Positions 44,656 through 56,903 of a DNA stretch of 64,000 bases are shown piece after piece (the stretch's first letter is position 1; each line of letters starts with the position of its first letter). The stretch lies in contig OX457024.1 of NCBI GenBank assembly GCA_949752745.1, positions 47,992,490 to 48,056,489 of the forward strand, in the 5' to 3' direction. Source of the DNA: Protula sp. h YS-2021 (lineage: Eukaryota > Annelida > Polychaeta > Sabellida > Serpulidae). The position numbers and the translations under genes were made by a program. The notes beneath the pieces are model-generated. The model did no database searches. It saw nothing but the letters and a program-made list of their open reading frames with translations, and was not told the DNA's origin.

Positions 44656-45813
44656 GGCTCCTGGATCTTAGAGTTAAAGTCCGTATATATTTTAAACAAG
44701 ATCTTGTGGGCAGAATATCTCGATAACGGAAAGTCGTATGGATTTCAAATTCTATAGGGGTATTCCTCGGGTCAGTCGGAGGGTTTTATGATCTTTTGAC
44801 CGGTGTACCATAATAAACAAAAGCGTATGACGTCATTACGTTAAAATCTTATATGTAACATTTCACAGGCGTTGAACATCGGAGAAAGTTGAAACTTGGT
44901 GGGAGTGTTGCTTGGTATGTCCGAAAAAGTATGTCAAATTTTGCGCGGAGTGGAACGAACGAGTACGAGTAAAAAACGAGATAACGGGTAAAAATATCTC
45001 AATTGCGGAAAGTCGGATCGACTTTAAATTTGGTGTAGTTGTTCCTTTGATAAGTCGCTCTTTTTTTTTCTTTGTTAAATACTTAACTCATGGAAGATTA
45101 AGAAATGCGACAGTCGCGTAAAAACTATTACATGTTCTATTTTGCAGTCGCTGAATCCAATACCCCCTCCCCATCTTCCCCGTTTTGTCGACTCTTTTGG
45201 TAACTAAACAGTTATTAACCACGCTTGGGATTTCAGTGTTTCACGATATTCGTGCATTCTTTAGATATACTTGAAGACATTGGCAGCACAACTATTGACC
45301 CATTGGCTATTTCTTACATTTCATGTATTTGACTTTTTGTGCTGTGCGTTACTCACATACGGCTCTTTCGTGTTTTCATTTGGTTGCCAAGCTGCTCCAT
45401 ATATGCAAAGGTTCGCAATGTTTGCAGTACCTGAAAGTAGTTTTCACTTTTAAAGTGGATCATTTAATATCTTGTGTTATGACAAGCAGCTCACCATTAT
45501 GACATCAAAATGCACCCCCCCCCCGTCCGACTTTTCGACCAAGGTTAGTCGTGTTTTGTTAAGTTTTGAAGAATGCGGATGTTTTTTGGCCAATGGGAAT
45601 GTACGAAAACAAGGTATACATTATGGCCAAAACTACACTTAGGGTTCAGAATGCTTATCTCAACGTTGGCTGAAAGGGTTAGGGTGAATTATGGGTTTAG
45701 TCCAGGAGACGTTGGTTTTTGTTTGCAAAAACAAGAAATTATAAATGGGTATCGATTGAAAGTGTGTGATATAAGCCTGTAGTCTTATATTTTGTGTGCA
45801 CTGACCGCTCTAG
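44656..45813 (+). mobile_element. CRE-type element fragment: one core unit, B, D, F
   Basis: One core unit with a perfect TGACGTCA at 44828-44835, then B (TCATGGAAGATTAAGAAATG, GTGCATTCTTTAGATATAC), D (TTTAAAGTGGATCATTTAAT, GGGAATGTACGAAAACAAGG) and F (GGGTTTAGTCCAGGAGACG), ending CTCTAG at 45808-45813 followed by TT. The E minisatellite is absent. Confidence 0.65.
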
Positions 45814-46504
45814 TTCTTTACTACGTTTGGTTTGGACAGTAGAAAGATTACTGCTAGTCACTATTGGTTCGAAACGATGAATTTTGCTTTTACTTCAAAA
45901 TGACGTTGAGGGTAAATACGGGAAAACATCATTTACCTCGGATCGCTAAAAAAAATAGCGAGTGCAATTATTTCGTTTGAAATTGAATCGCGTTCTTACA
46001 TGAAACTCATTACGTTTTTATGAAAATGGCGTTGTGAATAAACTTATACGGACAGGTTGCAGGTAAATTCTAGAAACGTTTTGCCTTCTCTTTTGAACAC
46101 TTTTATCACCCGAGGTTAAACCACCACCCTGTTGTAATTATAAGCTGTTTACCAGACGCTATATTCTAGGGAAAGAAGTGCCAAAATGTGCATTGTTTTC
46201 AATTTTAACAAAAACAAATGATGGCTGAAAACGTTACCGGAAACTGCAGCGTATAGCTTCATCTACTTCACGGTCCATTTTAATGATTTGGATAAGCCAC
46301 TTCTGAACTAGCAGTCGTGATTCTTCGTCCTATATTAACATATGGGATGATTTTATATTAACCACAAATCTTTTTAACAGCTTAATGTAAAGCTTACTAA
46401 TTTGGCAACTCCAGAGAAGGCAATTTATAGTTGAGGTTGCGAATTTGGTTCGAAATTTTGTCTTTTCACCAATGTTTTCCCAAGCGGGTTTGCTATATAT
46501 ATGT
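45814..46504. other. Nothing recognised
   Basis: No gene or repeat signal. Confidence 0.3.
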
Positions 46505-46640
46505 TACAGGGTTTCTTTAAGTTCTGGGCAAGTATATAAGATTAAGTATACTTGCCCTAGAGTAAATAAGTTTAAGTATGCTTGCCCTGACTGTGTCATG
46601 GTAAGTATACTTGACCTAAAATTTTTAGGACAGGTGTGCT
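46505..46640. repeat. Degenerate repeat/hairpin of 'AAGTATACTTGCCCT'
   Basis: GGGCAAGTATA and TATACTTGCCC lie about ten bases apart and can form an 11-bp stem (46528-46558). Two to three further TAAGTATACTTG-like copies follow to 46640. Confidence 0.65.
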
Positions 46641-46852
46641 TACCCAGTTATTTGGTACCAAAAAATTAAAGATACCCTGAAATTAATGTTCCACTACATA
46701 GTGTCTCTTGGTATCAAAGAATTCAATTGAACTTTTATTGCAATTAGACATAAAACGGCTACTCATACAAAAGTATCAATCGATACAATCCTGTATGTTT
46801 TCGCTTGCATTGCAATTCAGTTTGCGATTGTTAATTGCAGTTTTACATCAAT

Positions 46853-46853
46853 G

Positions 46854-46951
<98 letters not shown>

Positions 46952-46954
46952 TAT

Positions 46955-46957
<3 letters not shown>
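46853..46957. repeat. (TA)n microsatellite
   Basis: About 50 TA units with one or two G interruptions. Confidence 0.97.

Positions 46958-46959
<2 letters not shown>

Positions 46960-47008
<49 letters not shown>
46960..47008. repeat. (GA)n microsatellite
   Basis: About 24 GA units directly after the TA tract. Confidence 0.97.
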
Positions 47009-47009
<1 letters not shown>

Positions 47010-47012
<3 letters not shown>

Positions 47013-50000
47013 ACGGGCTTGAGCAAACATATAGAAAACATTAGTATACAACAACTCTGTCTTTCTTCTTTTCTTTTGTTCTTTTTTTCCTTCTTTTCTT
47101 CTTTCTTTGTGTTGTGGTATTTTTGTTGTCAGTTTGGCACAAACTGGCCGAATAAACGAATGGCTTTAAGTGAGACACAACAAATGCAGTTTGCCCCATA
47201 CATCTGGTCCGATTACTTTTGATAGTAGTGTCAGCCATGAGGCATTCTACTAATCTAAATTTGTCAATATTGGTCAGTTTCTGCTTTCACCTTCGTAATG
47301 TATTTGCTTTTACGGCTGGAAACAATGTCCACAAATATTCTTGTTACGTGTCCCACAGTGAGAAGGGGCAAATGTCTAGTTTATGCCAAAGTGTGTGTAT
47401 GTGTGTGTGTTGTCAGTGTGGCGTTACCCACTCTTTAACAAAATCTTACCTAGAACGTTCAGTTAAATCGTCTTCAAAATGTAATTTCCTGTATTATTCA
47501 TGAAAGGAAAAGTGCTGTGTCTAAATGTATAAAAGCACCTAGGCCATTATTATAATAGCCTTTTTTTACTCTTAACAGTGCCGTTTTCTCTAAAATCCAT
47601 CCTTCACTTTTGGGAAAACCCCTGCATAAGAACATTTTAGCCTGTCCCGCAGGTGGTTGTTGTGAATGCTTTAGTGCTTTAAGGTTTGGAGAACATTGCT
47701 GGTACATACACGATTCACACGCAATATCGTGTTACGTTTCGCGATGCAGTGTGATGCTAACAGCATTCCTTAGCGAGAAAACTGCAAAGCTACTTGAAAT
47801 AAGCAAAGAAAAAAGTCGATTAATTAAAACTTCTAGTTACAGCTGCAAACGGATATGCCCTGAGTGTCCCTGGCCCCCAGTTCCACTGTTTGATAAATCT
47901 ATATGTTTAGTGTTTCAGTTTGCCCGGACATCCTTGTTAATAGAGCCCCTTAATGTGGTTAAATTACGTAATGATAGCGCTTGTTTTTTGGAAGGTTTGT
48001 GGCTGTGAGATATAATGGTGGGCGTGAAAGCAGAAATAACAGGAGCATTGTGTAGCTCTATAATGAAGCAGGGACCGGGAAAAACATTTTCAGTTGCAGT
48101 TGCTCGGTCACATTTAACAGAGTGAAGCCAGCTAAATGGGCCTATAAAACGTAGGAGCAAATTCGCTGCCGTGCCCCCCCCCCCCTTTTGAGGCTGTTCA
48201 GTTTCCTGGGAGTATATACACCACTCAAGGGGAATTGCTACAATCTAATCTGTTTTGTTCCATTCCATGCTGGAGTAAGAAAAAAGACGCTTGCTCATCT
48301 TTAAAGGTACAAGTAATGAAACTTGGAGCGAGTGGAAGGGCGTAATGGATTAGACTGTATAAGTGCGCCAACATTTGTCGCTTGTTGGTCGTTACGTCCG
48401 AGATGAAAGAGCATAATAAAGCGGTAAAAGTATAATTTATTGAACAACTCAGTGTTCACGATAATGGACCGAAAATGGGGAGGCTGCAATAGATAGTTTG
48501 TTCGTAAAAAGCGGCCTGATCAGCTGCTAGCCACTGCGTGATGCGTGTGTGTCTGTGGCGATGAGCGATCACTGGTCGGCGCCACCCGCCATTTTGACAG
48601 GGTGCCTCCAAGCAATGGTGCGAAACATGCCAGCATCCATTTATGTATTAAATTGTCATAAACACTGGTCTTCAATCATATTCAAAGCGGATATTAATGT
48701 TGTACAGTTACGGCATTATTGCACCCCCATCCCCCCGCCACCGCAAGGAGCATTGGTGCGCCTTGATAATTTTGACGAAGCATTGCATGTTACGTGTCAT
48801 GTTAACAAGCGAGAATAATGACACCAGTTTTGATAGGTGCAATACCATTTTGAGGTTGGTTTGCCACAGCTGATTGATACGCGCTGTGATCTTGTTGTTG
48901 TTGCTTACTTTTTGCCCAGCTGTTCTATCGCCAGGTAAACCACGTTGACAGCGATTGTCAACACGTGCACACATTGGTTCATATAACTATCTGCCAATAA
49001 CGTTTTGCTATTTGCAGATTTGTACAATATTCTTTAAAGTGGTGAAGTATTATTTGAATAACATGCAGTTACACGGCTTTGTTTTTAAGCTGGGCTGACT
49101 TTGGTCGGTGGAATGGTCCCATCATTTCTTGGCTTATCCGCCGTCCATTATGTTGTGTATGCGCATGTTACGTAGGTAGCTTTGCATCCAGCTTGTTTTT
49201 TTTTCCCGACGATTTGACCAAAATTGGTAAAAATAATTGCCAAAAAACTTGCACAAATTCAGTCCAATAGCTTTGAAATTTGACGGATATTTTCCCCGGA
49301 AGGTTCTGCATCGGGCTTGTATTTGTTGGCCATCTGGCCTCTCTTCGTACAAATCCGGCCCGAGTGCTTTGAAAGTTGACAGGACTATCCCCTGAAGTCC
49401 TCAAGAGGTCCCTCCCCGAAGCTTCTATGTGTTCTTGCGATTTGGCCAAAATGTGGACTTCTTTCTTGCTTTTCTTTCCTTCCTTCCTTTGTCACTTTGT
49501 TTTCTGATTTTTTTTCGCCTGTTCATGTGTTTCGGCATCTGTCCAACATTCTGCTTGTTCTGTAGGTAATAAACACGGCCCTTCATGGGGAAGTGATAAG
49601 TGAAGGCAAACACCGAAAGTTTGGCACAAGAGTTAATACGGGTCACGGGTGTGTGTGAGTATATTTGAGTGAAGCCACTGCAGCATTATGAATGTTTGAT
49701 CCATTGCCGCCTCCCGACTGATTGCCCTACTATTTGCAGTAACAGCAAGACTTTTAGGAAAGCTTGCTTGCTGCTTAGTTTTCTCAATAAACGACTCATG
49801 AAATCTGAACGGGACAAAAAGAACAAACAGGGAGCGAGTAGCCCGCCTTTATTGGGTCCATATCTAATTGGTGGCTCTTTGCTGAGTGGCTTGTTTTAGA
49901 GAAGCACTAAATTACCCGGCAACGGAGTGCCAAGCCAAGAAGGCCTCATTCCGCGTCAACCCGCGCCTCGTTTTCGCTCTTATCGCTCTCTTCTTACTCT

Positions 50001-51130
50001 CCATACGGCAAGAAAATGTCCAAGATAAAAGCTATTGCACCGACCATTGGGTGACACAGCCAAGTGAACGGCTGTGAGAGAAGGGAGACAGCAGTGGCTT
50101 TTTAAAAACTGGACTGAGTGTTGTTGTTGAGGCACACAAGGCCCAGTGATTGAGCCGTGCGTGAATGGGAAAAACACATGTCTGAGAGTGCGTCGCTTAT
50201 TGTTTAGAATCAGCAACCATGCACAAGTTTGTATCTTAGATGCGAAAAAAAGTTTATGGATTATCAATAAAATGCACCTGACGCAGTTTTAGTTTATAAA
50301 AACAAAAACACTTTATGTGTTTTGTTAATCTTCTAGCAAAAAACAAAACTCATGTCTTTTGTTTTTTAAAGCACATTATAAGTTTTTTTTTTCTTTTTTG
50401 GATATTTTTTTCCTTGACTGTGCTTTGTTATTCAATACTGGTGGAGAATATAATGTAAGTGCGGGAAAAATCGGTTCCAGTGCAATAATAACAGGACTTA
50501 TGCAATATCTACGTTACCTGTGCTGACACGGAGAAGATTAGACAAAGTGGAGTTTTAAATTAATCTGCGAAGGCTTTGCTGGGCCAGGAAGTCCTGGCCT
50601 AATTTGCCTTCGGTAATACAACACTCGGTGGTGGTCTGGAGGCAGGGTGACTGGGAAGCCGACTTTTATATAAAGTGCATCGTCAATTGATTAGCTTCTG
50701 GGAACTTTATATATGCCATATCTTGTGTTTATTGTGCCTGTGTTGTATGGTCACGGTGTTTTTAGGTGTCTTCACACCGTAAATTCACCCAAGCCGTGTT
50801 GCTGATGTTGTGATTACAGCTGTAGACACGTCTCTTTGCTTCTGAACAAACAAACAAAGTAAGTAGAATAGTGATGTCTGATGTTTGTGGGTCGCCCATG
50901 GGACAGCAAACAGTTGTGTGGGGTCTGCGATGCCATCGTTTGCCAGTTTTAATGACATTGGACTAATTACGCTGACTCGGTAAATGAGTTCGCTTTCTTC
51001 CATTGACTTCCTTAATTGTACAGTTGTGGTTTTGGGTATTAGGTGTGATCAAACAGTCTCTGCTGTTAGCGTGCGTAACATTTCACTTGTCATTTGTAGT
51101 GTTTCATTTTATTTTAAGTCCATCGATAAC
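47010..51130. other. 4.1 kb with no recognised gene
   Basis: The largest frame (47610-48008 +, 132 codons, Cys-rich start) has no known motif and an opposite-strand overlap. 49195-49445 holds two diverged ~120-bp units (GATTTGACCAAAATTGG, TTTGAAATTTGACGGATATT / TTTGAAAGTTGACAGGACTA) of the same style as 28.0-28.5 kb. A palindrome, GGCCAGGA-AG-TCCTGGCC, lies near 50582. The rest is unassigned. Confidence 0.4.
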
Positions 51131-51138
51131 AACCCTTT

Positions 51139-51360
51139 TTTCAAATAAGAATGTACCACGAAATAAGAATTTAGATATTTTTGTCCTGGGCGAAATAAGG
51201 CACTTTTGACTTAGTGAGTCTGTTCCGGAATAAACTCACAAAAGTTCTCTCTCTGCGTTAGTCTATTCCGGAATAGACCCACTGAGTCGAAAGTGCTTTA
51301 TTTCGCCCATAACAAACCTATCTACTTTCTTATTGGCTTAACATATTCTTATTTTAGATA
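51139..51360. mobile_element. MITE of the AAATAAGAA family (~220 bp)
   Basis: The left arm AAATAAGAATGTACCACGAA, then GGGCGAAATAAGGCACTTTTG and GTCTGTTCCGGAATA, is inverted on the right (TCTATTCCGGAATAGACCC, AAAGTGCTTTATTTCGCCC, TAACATATTCTTATTTTAGA). Confidence 0.78.
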
Positions 51361-51573
51361 ATGGAGCGTTCGTTAATAGTTTTGATGAATCCAGTTAAAA
51401 TAGTAAAACAAGTGACAAATATGTACTGCGCGTTCCTTGGAGTGCGTCACTGACGCGGGCGACGCGGAGCGACGTGCGTGTGCTTGTCCACAAATGCTTA
51501 TCGTTCATCCTCCGAATTCGTGGACACACATAAGGTATTCCCGACAGATGCAAAATTGTTCTTACATTATTTA

Positions 51574-51852
51574 TTCCCCACAGGGAATATATGGGATCGA
51601 CCGCGTGTCGGTTAACACGATAACTTAAAAACTCCTGCAAGGATATTAATGAAACTTTGTATGTAGCTTCTATGGGAACAAACACAGATCGGTATTGTGA
51701 ATGGGCCAGGTTCGTCCAAGGAAAATGGGCCAGCTGGACTTGGAAAATTTCAGCTCTTGGTTGACTATTGATAGTCGTGTTTAACTGATGGCGGGGTGGG
51801 GGGGGGGGGGGGGGTTCTGTGTGGAATATCTGGGCTGTGCACACTGCTCTAG
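51574..51852 (+). mobile_element. Short pearl-like element with one core unit
   Basis: The start is TTCCCCACAGGGAATATA, then GATCGACCGCGTGTCGG, then one core unit (GTTAACACGATAACTTAAAA to AATGGGCCAGCTGGACTTGG). A G-run follows, then GTGGAATATCTGGGC and TGCACACTGCTCTAG. The ends match those of the 57992-58983 element. It looks like a core-contracted member of that family. Confidence 0.78.
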
Positions 51853-51859
51853 TCAAAAG

Positions 51860-52975
51860 ATACTGTTTAAAAACAACCTTCACGAAGTTGTTTAAAACCC
51901 CGGATGAACCACCAGTGTTATATTAAACGGGTTTCAGCCCGCCTCTTGATCTTAAATTTACAAGATTGTACTTTGAAATTTAAATAACAATTATCTAACA
52001 GTAAAATTCTTCTGGAAGACACATTTATCTTAGTTCGAGCAGTGACATAAATAAAGAAGTCATTGGGTGGCCGTGTAGTAATAAAGCTGTAATATCTAAA
52101 TGGCCTACACTGCTAGAAAACAATACCCAGCATGCCTTTCAGTCGGTTGCTATTGTCACCGCCACGTCAAGTCAAATATCGTCTTCTTTGTAGGACAGCC
52201 AGTAAAGACTTGTGATTAGTTTATGTTCTCGCGTCATTGTAAACACTCCTATTTACTACCAGGAATCGTTGTACTCGCATATATGAACAATAGCAGTGGG
52301 TAAGGCCAAGGCTCTATGCGCACAACTTGCCGCCAGTATCACCTGTGAAGGGCAGATACCTTGAAATACTTGGAAAAGTTTGGGCGAAGCTGCCGAGTTG
52401 TCACATCCTCGAGTCTAGGACAGATGACCATAGGCCATTTGACCACCGGCGAAATGACCACCACTTCATTTTATCGTTGCCACCGACGTAACAGCACTGC
52501 TGTTAAAAACAAACAAATCTTACTGATTCACCAACTGTGCTATGTCATTTACCATGCATGTCTACCAATGCAAGTCCAGTTTTGGACATTGAAACGTCAC
52601 CACGCCGACTGCAAAACCTACACCGTGGTCAGAAATTGACAGTTTTTCTGTGTGGGGAGACGGAATTCGTATCAGTGTACCTTGTCGGGGCTATAGATGC
52701 GCCGCCACGCTGTCCCCAAATCCATCGTAATCCCCACCCCTACTCTGTACTGTCAGGAGGCCGTATTTGCTCCGGTGGCCATTTGTTTGCTAAATCCATT
52801 TATCTTACCACGAAATGTCGCACGCCATTTTTATAAAACAAACTCAGAAATGTTACAAAAAAACCCCCAAAAAACAGCAAACATCACAAGACTGAGACAG
52901 ACAGTCCGAAATGAGCTCTTCTTGGCTTGGTGAGTAACTCATTTCAGGCGTTAAAACGGATCAAAGAAAACCAAG
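51860..52975. other. Nothing recognised
   Basis: Overlapping + frames at 52361-52933 show no known motif. Confidence 0.3.
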
Positions 52976-52977
52976 AT

Positions 52978-53999
52978 AACACTGTTTTATTTGAAGTGAG
53001 AATGTAAGTTTTCTTATTTGAAAAACAACACACTGTAATCAAAGTTATCCTGTTCCTGAACAGACTAACGTGTTCACCTCCGGTACCGGACCATACCCCC
53101 GGATGATCCCCCCGACAATAACCCCCAGATCATACCCCCTAGGACCATACCCCCACGTGCCAATACCCCCCCCCCCCCCACAACCAGAATAATTCCAATT
53201 TTCAACGTTACAACAAAATGAAAAGAAAAAGTACAACGACATGTTTTATTTACAGCGACATGTTTTATTTCTGTCTCATTCACAGTCAAACCTGCAAGTT
53301 CATAGTCGAACAATGTTCCTAATCCCAACTGGTTTGCGAGCTTTGGTGGCGCTGCGGCTCCGGGAGGTGTCCACCCAGGATCTGGTTGACGACAACGTTG
53401 TTCAGATCCTGCTCCTTTCGGAGCACATCCGAAAATCGCCACAAATATGGATGGCAAGCTGTTACGGGGCGCGAATTGGCAATTATGGAACGTATGCATT
53501 AAATTGCATTTATTAAACCTTTTAAATAGATGATAGGGGATTTTATTTTATGTACAATAGCTTTTATCAACGGATCACATGAGGTGAGTTGTATGCGTTT
53601 GGAACTGCAATTATACCCCTTTTCAACTAGATCATAGCGAAATGGCTTAGCTTTATCTACATATCACAGAACCGTATTAGTATGTTGTTCGTTAATGAAA
53701 ATCTTTAAAATGAAAATTGGAAAAAATGATGGTTGAGGGGGAGGGGGGGGGTATTGGCACGGGGAGTGTGGTCGTAGAAGGGAGGGTATGGTCTGGGGGT
53801 ATTGTCGGGGGGTACCATCCGGGGGGGGGAGTATTGCATGGGGGGAATTATCCTAGATCCCACCTTCTCTGTATATTTTGATCAGATTAAGTTTTTTTTA
53901 TCATGAGTAGATTTTATGTCAACAGTGCCTTATTTCGCTCACAACAAAACGCGTGAGTGCTTTCTTGTTTGATATATTCTTATTTCAAATAATAGCGTT
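52978..53999. mobile_element. 1-kb foldback element of the AAATAAGAA family with internal inverted minisatellite arms
   Basis: The outer arms are AACACTGTTTTATTTGAAG and, inverted, AACGCTATTATTTGAAATAA. Inside, the left side has ACCATACCCCCGGATGATCC, then CCCCGACAATAACCCCCAG (53085-53170). The right side has the inverse (GGGTATTGGCACGGGG, GGGGGTATTGTCGGGGGG, 53745-53840). The centre has frames on both strands with no recognised domain. Confidence 0.7.
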
Positions 54000-54221
54000 A
54001 AATACTTTTTAACCGCGGATGAAAGTATGTTACTCTGCAGATTGATGACACAGACCAGTCCTACGGGATGCTCCTTCTTCCACTTAGCCACAAGATTTGC
54101 TTTTTGCAACATGAATTTTAGATTTTAGCCGCAAGTGAAAATTGAAATGTCCTGAGTAAAAATAAGAACCACTTTACAAGATTAAATGGTTTTTTCCTTA
54201 ACACTGTGTAATGTGGAGTTA

Positions 54222-54395
54222 CTCAAAGGAAGGAAAGAAAGAAGGAAAGAAAGAAAGAAAGAAAGAAAGAAGGCAAAGAAAGAAAGAAAGAAAGAAAGAA
54301 GGCAAAGAAAGAAAGAAAGAAAGAAAGAAGGCAAAGACAGAAAGAAAGAAAGAAAGAAAGAAAGAGAGAAAGAAAGAAAGAAAGAAGGCAAAGAC

Positions 54396-54430
<35 letters not shown>

Positions 54431-54609
54431 AGGCAAAGACAGAAAGAAAGAAGGCAAAGACAGAAAGAGAGAAAGAAAGAAAGAAAGAAGGCAAAGAAAG
54501 AAAGAAAGAAAGAAAGAAGGCAAAGAAAGAAAGAAAGAAAGAAAGAAGGCAAAGACAGAAAGAAAGAAAGAAAGAAAGAGAGAAAGAAAGAAAGAAAGAA
54601 GGCAAAGAC

Positions 54610-54640
<31 letters not shown>

Positions 54641-54724
54641 AGGCAAAGACAGAAAGAAAGAAGGCAAAGACAGAAAGAAAGAAGGCAAAGACAGAAAGAG
54701 AGAAAGAAAGAAAGAAAGAAGGCA

Positions 54725-54764
<40 letters not shown>

Positions 54765-54769
54765 AGGCA

Positions 54770-54801
<32 letters not shown>

Positions 54802-54839
54802 AGGCAAAGAAAGAAAGAAAGAAAGAAAGAAAGAAGGCA

Positions 54840-54871
<32 letters not shown>

Positions 54872-54889
54872 ACGAAAGAAGGCAAAGGC

Positions 54890-54924
<35 letters not shown>

Positions 54925-54958
54925 AGGCAAAGAAAGAAAGAAAGAAAGAAAGAAGGCA

Positions 54959-54994
<36 letters not shown>

Positions 54995-55012
54995 ACGAAA
55001 GAAGGCAAAGAC

Positions 55013-55067
<55 letters not shown>

Positions 55068-55150
55068 AGGCAACGACAGAAAGAAAGAAAGAAAGAAAGA
55101 AAGAACGAAAGAAGGCAAAGACAAAAAGAAAGAAGGGGAGGAAGGAAAGC
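54222..55150. repeat. (GAAA)n-type array with GGCAAAGA interruptions
   Basis: About 930 bases of AAAG/GAAA, broken at irregular intervals by AAGGCAAAGACAG or AAGGCAAAGAAAG. Very long frames (up to 337 codons) on both strands are repeat artefacts (Lys/Glu/Arg or Phe/Leu/Ser only). Confidence 0.97.
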
Positions 55151-55199
55151 AGGAAGATAAGAAAGAATCAAGAAACTTAAAGTTATGAAAAACACCGAC

Positions 55200-55540
55200 C
55201 GATTTCAAACTTGGTCTGTTTATTCCTTGATTAGGTAGGACGGTTTTGTCAAATTTTAGAACTTTATTAAGGAAGATGTATGACGTAATTATACAAAGCC
55301 TCGAGTGCCTGATTTCTCTCGTTATTAAGGGAAGCGCATGATTATGTCAAAATCTTATTTGTAGAGCTTTTTCGGCCGTGGCGGGGGGTGGGGGGGGGGG
55401 GAGGGAGTGGGGGGATGTGTCACAAAATGAAAAATATCGCATGTAATTATATATTGCAAGTCGCCGGGATATTTTGATGGCCAGTCTTGTGAACAATGTT
55501 ATGTTTCCTTTCAACTTATCATAACGAAGTATGTTGATAT
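55200..55540. other. Single degraded core-like unit
   Basis: CGACCGATTTCAAACTTGGT, TATTCCTTGATTAGG and TATGACGTAATTATA echo the CRE-type core unit. A G-run is at 55382-55410. Confidence 0.4.
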
Positions 55541-55542
55541 GG

Positions 55543-56903
55543 CTCCCCCTAAGGGAGACATACATAGATTTTGTTGTGTCAGTCCGTCCGTCCGCCTATC
55601 TGTCTGAAGCGATTTCTCAGAAACTAACGAGCCGATTGTCTCACAATTTGTATGCATGTTTGGGGTCATATGTTCAGATGATGCCCATGTTAATTTTTTG
55701 TCGTTCCTCCAAAAATCCAATTTTTGGCGAATTTTTTAACTTGGGGGGGGGGAGGGGGTTCGTGCAATTTTTTACTTTGTGGAGGGGATATATCGGAAAC
55801 GGTTGCTTGAATGTTGATCAAACGTTGCGAGAAGAACAGACGTATAGTGCAGTTATTCACTGCTAATTTATTTTTAATTTTTATTGTATTTTTGGCAATT
55901 TTTGTAAATTTTTCACTTATGTGTGTTTTTGACTTAGTGTATTCGATATCTCCGGAACTATTCATTGGGTTTTTTTCAAACCTTCCAACAAGAACGATCA
56001 TAGAGTGCAATTGTACACTTGGGGGCTGTTGTTTGTTTTCGTCAAAAAAATGGATTTTTTGCGGAATTTTTTGAAATTTTGTATTCATGCTTTATTAAGT
56101 TTGAGTCATAATTAAGAGACGGTCTTTCGGGTCGTCACTATACCTTGCACAGTAATAAAATATATATTGAAGGTGTGCAGCTTATTTATTGTTTTTATTT
56201 CAGTAATTTTTCAATTTCTGGCAAATTTTTGAAAACAAATGAGTGTCGTTGTATTGTGAAGGCATCAGACCCGTGGCGACTTGGGCGCTAAATATTGTTT
56301 TTGTCGGATTGAATTGATTTTTGGCAGAAAACATCCCTTAGTGGTCCTGTATGCCACTTTTTTATTTTTTTAGTTGATTTTTTTAATTTTTAAATTTTTT
56401 ACGAACTTTTTAAATTTCAAATACTTATATACATGAAGTAGAAAAAAAGTGTTCAGGGTGTACCTCCTACAATGGTTGAGGCTGGAGGTCGATTTCAATA
56501 TCCAAGATAGTTCTTCCGGCTCACTGCGAGTACGCCTTTTCCTTTTTTTTTTTTTTGGAACGGTTCGGAAATTTTAATTTTTCTGGATATGACGTCATCA
56601 GTTACGAGTTATATGACCGCATTTATGTTTTAATGCTCAATAACTCGAAAACTAATGAACCTAGCGCTTCGGCACAAAATACATTATGGACTACTTTTAA
56701 GCAAGGAATTTTTGGCATGCCATCGTTGTACTTATGACGTCATCATTTACGAGTTATGACGTAATTTATGTTTGCAAGCTCAGTAACTCGGAAACTTACG
56801 AATCTAGGGCGGCTACTTTTATGTTATGTTTTCTGTTCCAAGTGACTGATTGGGGGCTTGGGAGACATATCCGTTTTTTTAAACAAAAACACTGACCCTC
56901 TAG
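55543..56903 (+). mobile_element. Hairpin/CTCTAG element with (GTCC/GTCT)n and ~260-bp core units
   Basis: The start is CTCCCCCTAAGGGAG (hairpin), then AGTCCGTCCGTCCGCCTATC. Two to three loose core units follow (GCGATTTCTCAGAAACTAAC, GATATATCGGAAACGGTTG, CGATATCTCCGGAACTATTC, CAATAACTCGAAAACTAATG, CAGTAACTCGGAAACTTACG), each starting with a '-TCTC-GAAAC-' word. Two perfect TGACGTCA palindromes lie at 56590 and 56735. The end is GGGAGACATATCC, then CCCTCTAG at 56896-56903 followed by TT. Confidence 0.6.

Noticed and set aside
47610..48008. 132-codon Cys-containing frame
   Set aside because: Cysteines are not in a regular finger spacing, no family is recognised, and there is an opposite-strand overlapping frame.
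53074..53516. Overlapping 141- and 91-codon frames in the foldback element
   Set aside because: They lie between inverted minisatellite arms of a MITE-like element and carry no transposase motif.
54182..55208. Frames of 260-337 codons on both strands
   Set aside because: They consist only of Lys/Glu/Arg or Phe/Leu/Ser from a GAAA-type simple repeat; all frames are open for the same reason.
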